Of a stretch of 10,308 bases of DNA, positions 5,782 to 10,308 are shown one piece after another (position 1 is the stretch's first letter; the number at the start of each line of letters is the position of its first letter). The notes under the pieces are model-generated. The model was not told the origin of the DNA, ran no database searches, and was given only the letters and a program-made list of their open reading frames with translations. This DNA is from Hungateiclostridiaceae bacterium UBA3934 (GTDB lineage Bacteria; Bacillota; Clostridia; Acetivibrionales; DTU013). The stretch covers positions 3,703 to 14,010 of the forward strand of contig DGEE01000131.1 of NCBI GenBank assembly GCA_002385815.1, written 5' to 3'. The position numbers were made by a program, and so were the translations under genes.

Positions 5782-7779
5782 ATGAGGATAGCACTTGCAG
5801 GCAACCCGAACAGCGGGAAGACTACTTTATTCAATGCGATCACCGGCAGGATCGAACACGTGGGTAACTGGCCCGGTGTGACTGTTGCCAAAAAAGAAGG
5901 AGATGTCAAAAGGGAGCTGAACAGGACCGGAAGTACGATCCGTGCGGTGGATCTTCCCGGAGCATACTCCATTTCACCCTTCACATCTGAAGAATGCATT
6001 ACCAGCAATTTTATCAGGGATGAGGATCCTGATGTGATAATCAACATAGTGGATGCCGCCAGCTTGCGCAGAAGCCTGTTTTTCACGACACAGCTGCTGG
6101 AGCTGGGTATCCCTGTAGTCATTGCTCTCAATAAGATAGACCAGGTGAAGAGAAAGGGTATCACCATCAATACTGATAAGCTGGCAGAAAAACTGAAATG
6201 CAAAGTGATCGAAACATCTTCCACCCGGAAGAAAGGCCTTGCCGAACTGATCGCTGCTGCTGCAGAGGTCAGAGGTAAAGGTCAGGAAGCGCCTTTCAGC
6301 AGTCCGGCCGGTTTGGACGACACAGACAGAGCTGGTGTTGAAGCTGCCGACCGCGAAAGGTTTGCTTTCGTGGATAAGCTGGTGGAGGAAGTGGAGGTCC
6401 GGAAAATCGACAGCTCAAGGCTGACGATACAGGATGCGGTGGACCGCATTGTAGCCCATAAGATATGGGGGATCCCCATTTTTGCCGTTGTGATATTTGC
6501 TGTATTTTCCATATCACAGGTATGGTTGGGACCGCTGCTGGCCGACTATTTCGTTGGCTGGATCGACGGTTTATATGCCTATGTGGAGGGATTGCTCGGT
6601 GATGGGGTATCACCGCTGCTGAGTGCATTATTGCTGGACGGGATCATTGGTGGCGTCGGTGCCGTTGTGGGATTCCTGCCGCTGATCATGGTCATGTTTT
6701 TCCTTCTGGCACTTCTGGAGGACTGCGGATATATGGCTCGTGTCGCAGTCGTTATGGATCGCTATCTTAAAAAAGTAGGGCTTTCCGGAAGGTCCATCAT
6801 CCCAATGATCCTCGGGACCGGCTGCGCGATACCCGGAGTCATGGCCACCAGGACGATACGTGATCCGCGCCAGCGCCGGACGACAGCCATGCTCACACCG
6901 TTTATGCCGTGTGGAGCCAAATTGCCGGTCATAGCGCTGTTTGCAGGGGTCTTCTTCAAAGATGCGGCCTGGGTCGGAACGACCATGTACTTCATGGGCA
7001 TTGCCATCGTCATCGTCGGGGCGCTTATAATCCGAAGGATCGTCAGGGAAAGCCCGGTCAGGTCGTTTTTCATAATGGAGCTTCCGGAATATCGGTTGCC
7101 GAGCATAAAACGCGCATTCATATCCATGATGTCCAGGGCAAAGGCCTTTATCATTAAGGCAGGTACTATTATCCTGGTGTGCAACGCACTTGTTCACATC
7201 ATGCAGGCATTCACATGGAGCTTCCAGCCCGTTGAAGAAGGTATGCAAAGCACAAGCATCCTGGCAACCCTGGCGACACCGTTTGCGGTCCTTCTGATAC
7301 CCCTTGGTTTCGGTGCATGGCAGCTTGCCGCAGCCGCCCTTACCGGTTTTATCGCAAAAGAGAATGTTGTAGGAACGCTGGCTGTAGTGTACAGCATAAG
7401 CAATTTCATCGACACAGAGGAATTCGTCCTTGTTTCCGGTGCCGGTGACGTGGCAGCAGTGCTGGGGCTGACATCTGTTTCCGCTTTGGCCTACCTGATG
7501 TTCAACCTCTTTACGCCACCGTGCTTTGCGGCCATAGGTGCCATGAATGCGGAGATGGGAAGCAGGAAATGGCTGTGGGCGGCCATAGGATTCCAGTTTG
7601 GAATGGGTTACACAGTAGCTTACTTGGTATATCAGATCGGCACGCTCATCACCACCGGAAGCTTTGGGAATGCTGTGATACCGGGATTCCTGGCAGTTGC
7701 TTTCTTCATAGGGCTCCTCATACACCTGATGCACAGGAAGGAGCAGCGTGCTTCCGCAGGAGTTAAGGAGGTGGCTTGA
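5782..7779 (+). CDS. feoB: ferrous iron transporter FeoB
   Basis: A 665-residue membrane protein that imports Fe(II) and has an N-terminal G domain. G motifs are G1 GNPNSGKT (7-14), G2 Thr34 (GVTV), G3 DLPG (57-60), G4 NKID (117-120) and G5 SST (146-148). A helical linker (about 190-228) leads to the membrane region starting near 230. Conserved transport segments are DCGYMARV (314-321), GTGCAIPG (345-352, Cys348), PFMPCGAKLP (373-382, Cys377), TGFIAKENVVGT (521-532) and FTPPCFAAIGAM (577-588, Cys581). The protein is complete and in the usual size range. I use the ATG at 5782, preceded by AGGAGG (5770-5775); an upstream TTG at 5758 has no such support. It belongs to the iron operon with feoA upstream and the small Cys-rich gene directly downstream. 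Confidence 0.96.
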   Translation: MRIALAGNPNSGKTTLFNAITGRIEHVGNWPGVTVAKKEGDVKRELNRTGSTIRAVDLPGAYSISPFTSEECITSNFIRDEDPDVIINIVDAASLRRSLFFTTQLLELGIPVVIALNKIDQVKRKGITINTDKLAEKLKCKVIETSSTRKKGLAELIAAAAEVRGKGQEAPFSSPAGLDDTDRAGVEAADRERFAFVDKLVEEVEVRKIDSSRLTIQDAVDRIVAHKIWGIPIFAVVIFAVFSISQVWLGPLLADYFVGWIDGLYAYVEGLLGDGVSPLLSALLLDGIIGGVGAVVGFLPLIMVMFFLLALLEDCGYMARVAVVMDRYLKKVGLSGRSIIPMILGTGCAIPGVMATRTIRDPRQRRTTAMLTPFMPCGAKLPVIALFAGVFFKDAAWVGTTMYFMGIAIVIVGALIIRRIVRESPVRSFFIMELPEYRLPSIKRAFISMMSRAKAFIIKAGTIILVCNALVHIMQAFTWSFQPVEEGMQSTSILATLATPFAVLLIPLGFGAWQLAAAALTGFIAKENVVGTLAVVYSISNFIDTEEFVLVSGAGDVAAVLGLTSVSALAYLMFNLFTPPCFAAIGAMNAEMGSRKWLWAAIGFQFGMGYTVAYLVYQIGTLITTGSFGNAVIPGFLAVAFFIGLLIHLMHRKEQRASAGVKEVA

Positions 7780-7780
7780 T

Positions 7781-7954
7781 ATGTGGCAGAATATCATCGT
7801 GTTTCTTGTAATTGGGGCTATAATAGCAGGTGCGATAGCAAAGATAGTGATTGACAGAAAAAACGGCGTGAAATGCTCCGGCTGTCCGTACAGCAAGGAA
7901 TGCTCCACTGCAGGGATGTGCTCTTCGCAGACCGACTTGGAAACCGATAAATAA
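7781..7954 (+). CDS. FeoB-associated Cys-rich membrane protein
   Basis: A 57-residue protein with one N-terminal membrane helix (about 4-24), then a short cytoplasmic or surface tail with four cysteines at 32, 35, 41 and 47 (C-x2-C-x5-C-x5-C). This is the layout of the small FeoB-associated Cys-rich proteins found next to feoB in many clostridia; their role is thought to be in iron handling with FeoB but is not well established. The ATG at 7781 lies one base after the feoB stop, and its ribosome site AAGGAGG (7765-7771) is inside the feoB end, so translation is coupled. The alternative GTG at 7748 would overlap feoB and is not needed. Confidence 0.87.
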   Translation: MWQNIIVFLVIGAIIAGAIAKIVIDRKNGVKCSGCPYSKECSTAGMCSSQTDLETDK

Positions 7955-7989
7955 GCATATGGAGAATGTCGTGTACATTTCGACAATAT

Positions 7990-8029
7990 GGACCATGCTC
8001 TTTGTTCCAAAGCCATGGTCCTGTTTTTT
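7990..8029 (+). terminator. terminator of the iron operon
   Basis: GGACCATG (7990-7997) pairs with CATGGTCC (8014-8021), extended inward by CTTTG (8000-8004) with CAAAG (8008-8012) around a 3-nt loop after a small internal bulge. TG and six T follow (8024-8029). It is 35 nt after the last stop of the operon. Confidence 0.85.
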
Positions 8030-8042
8030 GCAGTTTTGCGCA

Positions 8043-8072
8043 GGCAGATATCTGCCCGGCCAGAGCAGCTCT
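8043..8072. other. two adjacent palindromes in the intergenic region
   Basis: GGCAGATATCTGCC (8043-8056) is a perfect 14-bp palindrome, followed by AGAGC-A-GCTCT (8062-8072). They lie between the iron-operon terminator and the next promoter, about 70 bp upstream of the -35 box. They may be protein sites or remnants of structured RNA; no function can be assigned. Confidence 0.3.
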
Positions 8073-8142
8073 TTGGTAATCAAGCCTTATTTTCAGCCAA
8101 TCAAAGCAGTACCTTTTTTTATGCCAAAAATATGTTTTACTC

Positions 8143-8170
8143 TTGATTTTGACATCGAATCTGGTAGAAT
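8143..8170 (+). promoter_or_regulatory. promoter of the fructose-bisphosphate aldolase gene
   Basis: TTGATT (8143-8148), a 16-bp spacer and TAGAAT (8165-8170), with an extended -10 TG at 8162-8163. A perfect TTGACA at 8149-8154 is only 10 bp from TAGAAT, so I do not use it. The start would be near 8177. Confidence 0.6.
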
Positions 8171-8176
8171 GAATAT

Positions 8177-8370
8177 GACAAATTAATAACGAGGTCGAAG
8201 ATGCAGGATCGACTGCAAGGTTTCCTGATCCGCATTTCACCTTGCCGAACGCGTCCGGGAAAGGTTTTTATGCCGCACAAAGGTATGCCTTTCGAATATT
8301 GCGTTTGCAGTACATAATTTTCAGCACTGATAAGCAATATTAATCTATATAAGCAAAGGAGTTGTTATTT
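8177..8370 (+). promoter_or_regulatory. long 5' leader with competing stems
   Basis: About 190 nt of untranslated leader precede the aldolase gene. Pairings seen are GGATC/GATCC (8206-8210 with 8227-8231), GCAAGGT/ACCTTGC (8215-8221 with 8239-8245), AAAGG/CCTTT (8279-8283 with 8288-8292), ACTGCAA/TTGCAGT (8212-8218 with 8305-8311) and AATATTGC/GCAATATT (8295-8302 with 8334-8341). Several of these exclude each other, as in regulatory leaders. It matches no riboswitch consensus I know. It may simply be a stabilising leader. Confidence 0.35.
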
Positions 8371-9300
8371 ATGCCATTGGTTACTACTACTGAAATGTTC
8401 AAAAAAGCCTATGAAGGTGGTTATGCCATAGGAGCTTTCAACGTCAACAACATGGAGATCGTACAGGGGATCACAGAGGCCGCGAAAGAAGTTAATGCTC
8501 CGCTGATCCTGCAGGTATCAGCAGGTGCAAGAAGATATGCCAACCATACTTATCTCATGAAGCTGGTGGAAGCTGCTGTTGAAGAAACAGGACTTCCGAT
8601 CTGTCTGCACCTTGACCACGGCGACAGCTTTGAACTCTGTAAAGCATGCATCGACGGTGGTTTCACATCTGTCATGATCGACGGATCGCATCTTCCCTTC
8701 GAAGAGAACATCAAGCTGACAAAGCAGGTTGTCGATTATGCTCACGAACGCGGAGTTGTCGTTGAGGGCGAGCTGGGCAGACTGGCAGGAATAGAAGACG
8801 ACGTCAACGTGTCCGAGGAAGACGCTGCTTTCACGAAGCCGGATGAGGTCGAGGAATTCGTCAGCAGGACAGGTGTCGACTCACTTGCCATTGCAATAGG
8901 GACAAGCCATGGAGCTTTCAAATTCAAGGGCGAGGCGAAGCTCAGATTCGACATACTTGAAGAGATCGCCAGGAGACTGCCCGGATTCCCCATAGTTCTC
9001 CACGGTGCTTCCTCAGTTATCCCGGAACTGGTGGACAAGATCAATAAATACGGCGGAAGCATGCCAGGTGCAAAAGGTGTTCCGGAAGATATGCTCAGGA
9101 AGGCAGCAAAGTCCGCTGTCTGCAAGATCAACATCGACTCGGACCTGAGACTTGCCATGACTGCAACGATCCGCGAATACTTCGCACAGAATCCTTCTCA
9201 CTTCGATCCCAGACAGTACCTGGGACCTGCAAGGCAGGCCATCAAGGATCTCGTGAAGCACAAAATCGTCCACGTGCTCGGTTGCGACGGCAAAGCCTGA
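8371..9300 (+). CDS. fba: class II fructose-1,6-bisphosphate aldolase
   Basis: A 309-residue Zn-dependent glycolytic aldolase (class IIB, clostridial/bacillar type) that interconverts fructose 1,6-bisphosphate with DHAP and glyceraldehyde 3-phosphate. Visible residues are catalytic Asp82, Zn ligands His83 (HLDHGD), His180 (GTSHG) and His211 (LHGAS), the phosphate-binding NIDSDLR (254-260, with Arg260) and Ser50 (LQVSAG). Length and ending are normal. The ATG at 8371 follows AAAGGAG (8355-8361); a TTG at 8362 would add three residues without support. It appears to be a single-gene unit with its own promoter and terminator. It serves as an internal reference for the divergent aldolase at 1402. 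Confidence 0.95.
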   Translation: MPLVTTTEMFKKAYEGGYAIGAFNVNNMEIVQGITEAAKEVNAPLILQVSAGARRYANHTYLMKLVEAAVEETGLPICLHLDHGDSFELCKACIDGGFTSVMIDGSHLPFEENIKLTKQVVDYAHERGVVVEGELGRLAGIEDDVNVSEEDAAFTKPDEVEEFVSRTGVDSLAIAIGTSHGAFKFKGEAKLRFDILEEIARRLPGFPIVLHGASSVIPELVDKINKYGGSMPGAKGVPEDMLRKAAKSAVCKINIDSDLRLAMTATIREYFAQNPSHFDPRQYLGPARQAIKDLVKHKIVHVLGCDGKA

Positions 9301-9325
9301 CAAACAAAATCTCATTAAAGCTGAC

Positions 9326-9357
9326 AAACCCGGTATCCAGACGGATACCGGGTTTTT
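9326..9357 (+). terminator. strong intrinsic terminator after fba
   Basis: AAACCCGGTATCC (9326-9338) pairs perfectly with GGATACCGGGTTT (9343-9355) around the loop AGAC, and a run of five T (9353-9357) ends the stem. It lies 25 nt after the aldolase stop codon. Confidence 0.93.
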
Positions 9358-9400
9358 ATATGGATTCCGGGGTCAGACTTCCGGGGTAGGTACGGTTCCC

Positions 9401-9555
9401 GAGGGGGGACAGTTCTCACTTTTTCATCACTTGGGAGGGACGGTCCTCACTTTTAAATTTTCGAGGGGGACACTTCTCACTTTTTTGCCATTTGGGAGGG
9501 ACACTTCTCACCTTTTTTACCATTTGGGAGGGACAGTTCTCACTTTTTTGACACC
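9401..9555 (+). repeat. five imperfect tandem repeats, about 31 bp each
   Basis: Five units share the core GGGAC-A/G-G/C-T-T/C-CTCACTTTT, each preceded by a G-rich run and followed by a T-rich segment often ending CATTT. The conserved A of the GGGAC core falls at 9409, 9440, 9470, 9501 and 9533, giving periods of 31, 30, 31 and 32 bp. Two G-rich pieces at 9368-9390 may be decayed flanking copies. A diverged inverted copy lies at 10262-10282. The array is non-coding; the open frame through it is a by-product. Similar G-rich GGGACAGTTCTCAC sequences occur as dispersed repeats in clostridial genomes, in my recollection near mobile elements. Confidence 0.85.
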
Positions 9556-9735
9556 GGGGCGAGGTCATTTCTTACTCCCTGATGTTTACAAGAAAGACGC
9601 AACAGTCCAGCAACGGTCCAGTGGTGCAGATAGGTTTCTCATATACTGCACGTCCTGAATAAACTTCACTCAGATGTAAATAATAGTTTGAGATGAAATC
9701 AGAATCCTGTATATGATCAGGGGTGTTGAACTTCA
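9556..9735. other. 180-nt stretch between repeats and the last gene
   Basis: No gene or terminator is seen. CAGTCCAG and CGGTCCAG (9603-9622) are short similar direct repeats. TTGAGA (9688-9693) with TATGAT (9712-9717) resembles a promoter, but its start point would fall behind the ribosome site of the next gene, so I do not call it. Confidence 0.3.
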
Positions 9736-10308
9736 GTGTATAAAATAGGGATACCAAGAAGTTTGTTTTATTACAGGTTCGCTTCGTTCTGGGAGTGTTT
9801 TTTCTCGGCTCTGGGAGCTGAGATCATAGTTTCTGACCGCACCAACAAAAGGATCCTTGACGACGGTGTAAAGAACTGTGTCGATGAAGCCTGTTTGCCC
9901 ATCAAGCTGTTTTACGGCCATGTACTGAATCTCAGGGACAAGGTGGACTATATATTGGTGCCGAGGTTCACGAGCATCTCAGGAAATGAATACATTTGCC
10001 CTGAATTTGGCGGGTTGCCGGATATGATCAGACATACGCTGAAAGGTCTGCCGGGATTGATCGACACTGAAATAAATATGAGAAAATCAGCCAGGGGCGG
10101 TCTGAAAGCAGCAATAGAAATGGGTGAGATGCTCGGTGCGGACAAGCGAAGGACGGTCAAAGCCTACCAACTGGCCTCAGGGAATTTCCGAAAGGACCAT
10201 TTCTATAAGGAGTTCAGAAAAACGGTACTGCAGGGCGAGGACCGTTTCCCGGCAGGAAGTGAAAAGGGTGGGCACTGTCCCCGGGAAATCGGGGGCTATT
10301 CTGAGGCA
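9736..10308 (+). CDS. DUF2229/CoA-protein-activase-like gene, 5' part
   Basis: An open frame of 191 codons with no stop runs to the window edge and begins with GTG at 9736 after AGGGGTG (9719-9725); a TGA at 9727-9729 is the closest in-frame stop upstream. The protein starts VYKIGIPRSLFYYRF and contains SDRTNKRILDDGV (33-45), VDEACLPIKLFYGHV (49-63), YICPEFGGLPDMIR (86-99) and GLPGLID (104-110). These match the conserved blocks of DUF2229 proteins (COG3581-like), related to the activators of 2-hydroxyacyl-CoA dehydratases of anaerobes. Cys53 and Cys88 are in conserved blocks and may bind an Fe-S cluster. The family function is uncertain. From about residue 166 the sequence stops resembling the family and runs into a repeat-like segment, so the gene may be broken. 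Confidence 0.8.
   Translation, partial: MYKIGIPRSLFYYRFASFWECFFSALGAEIIVSDRTNKRILDDGVKNCVDEACLPIKLFYGHVLNLRDKVDYILVPRFTSISGNEYICPEFGGLPDMIRHTLKGLPGLIDTEINMRKSARGGLKAAIEMGEMLGADKRRTVKAYQLASGNFRKDHFYKEFRKTVLQGEDRFPAGSEKGGHCPREIGGYSEA
10245..10288 (-). repeat. inverted, diverged copy of the tandem repeat inside the last gene
   Basis: Positions 10262-10282 match the reverse complement of the repeat unit at 9529-9549 at 16 of 21 bases, counted by eye. The copy is enclosed by the inverted pair TTTCCCGG (10245-10252) and CCGGGAAA (10281-10288), so the segment can fold into a stem-loop. It lies in the reading frame of the last gene, where family similarity fades. Confidence 0.55.

Noticed and set aside
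6628..8016. 462-codon open frame on the minus strand
   Set aside because: It lies antisense to feoB and the Cys-rich gene, has low-complexity Cys/His/Arg-rich composition and no ribosome site; it is a by-product of feoB codon use.
8177..8370. Known riboswitch (c-di-GMP, T-box, guanidine)
   Set aside because: I looked for the conserved cores of these classes and did not find them; only generic competing stems are present.
9401..9555. CRISPR array
   Set aside because: The whole unit repeats with no unique spacers, the period drifts between 30 and 32 bp, and no cas gene is present.
9431..9658. 75-codon open frame across the repeats
   Set aside because: Its translation is the repeat itself read as protein, with no ribosome site or family similarity.
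9688..9717. Promoter for the last gene (TTGAGA-18-TATGAT)
   Set aside because: Transcription would begin after the ribosome site at 9719-9725, which is inconsistent with the start at 9736.

Overview
The window looks like a chromosomal segment of an anaerobic, medium-GC Firmicute, probably a clostridium. The support is a DtxR-FeoA-FeoB-small Cys-rich protein iron operon, a clostridial-type class II fructose-bisphosphate aldolase, a DUF2229/CoA-protein-activase-like gene typical of anaerobes, and strong AGGAGG-type ribosome binding sites. No genus can be assigned from the sequence alone.

Left part (1-4777): a divergent promoter region (about 170-260) separates a leftward gene, of which only the first codons are visible, from a rightward four-gene cluster. 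The cluster encodes an aldo/keto reductase, a class II (GatY/KbaY-like) aldolase, a PfkB-family sugar kinase and an AraA/FucI-type sugar isomerase. Read as a pathway this gives aldose -> ketose -> ketose-1-phosphate -> DHAP + an aldehyde, with the aldehyde reduced by the aldo/keto reductase. The sugar is unknown. The aldolase differs from the window's own fructose-bisphosphate aldolase at the two positions expected to hold the C6 phosphate, so the substrate may not be a 1,6-bisphosphate. An inverted repeat overlapping the -35 box suggests control by a repressor.

Middle part (4909-7954): a ferrous iron uptake operon. It holds a short DtxR-type regulator that keeps the primary Fe(II) site residues, a FeoA protein with an unusual N-terminal extension, FeoB, and a 57-residue FeoB-associated Cys-rich membrane protein. 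Two near-identical 16-bp palindromes (GTTAGC-4-GCTAAC) lie just downstream of the regulator's promoter and just upstream of feoB. They are most likely the operators of this regulator. A hairpin terminator closes the operon at 7990-8029.

Right part (8143-10308): a single-gene unit for glycolytic class II fructose-bisphosphate aldolase, with its own promoter, a leader of about 190 nt that can fold in competing ways, and a strong terminator. Next come five imperfect tandem copies of a roughly 31-bp G-rich/T-rich repeat (9401-9555). Last is the 5' part of a DUF2229-like gene (9736 to the window end) that starts with GTG. An inverted, diverged copy of the same repeat sits inside the end of that reading frame and may interrupt it.
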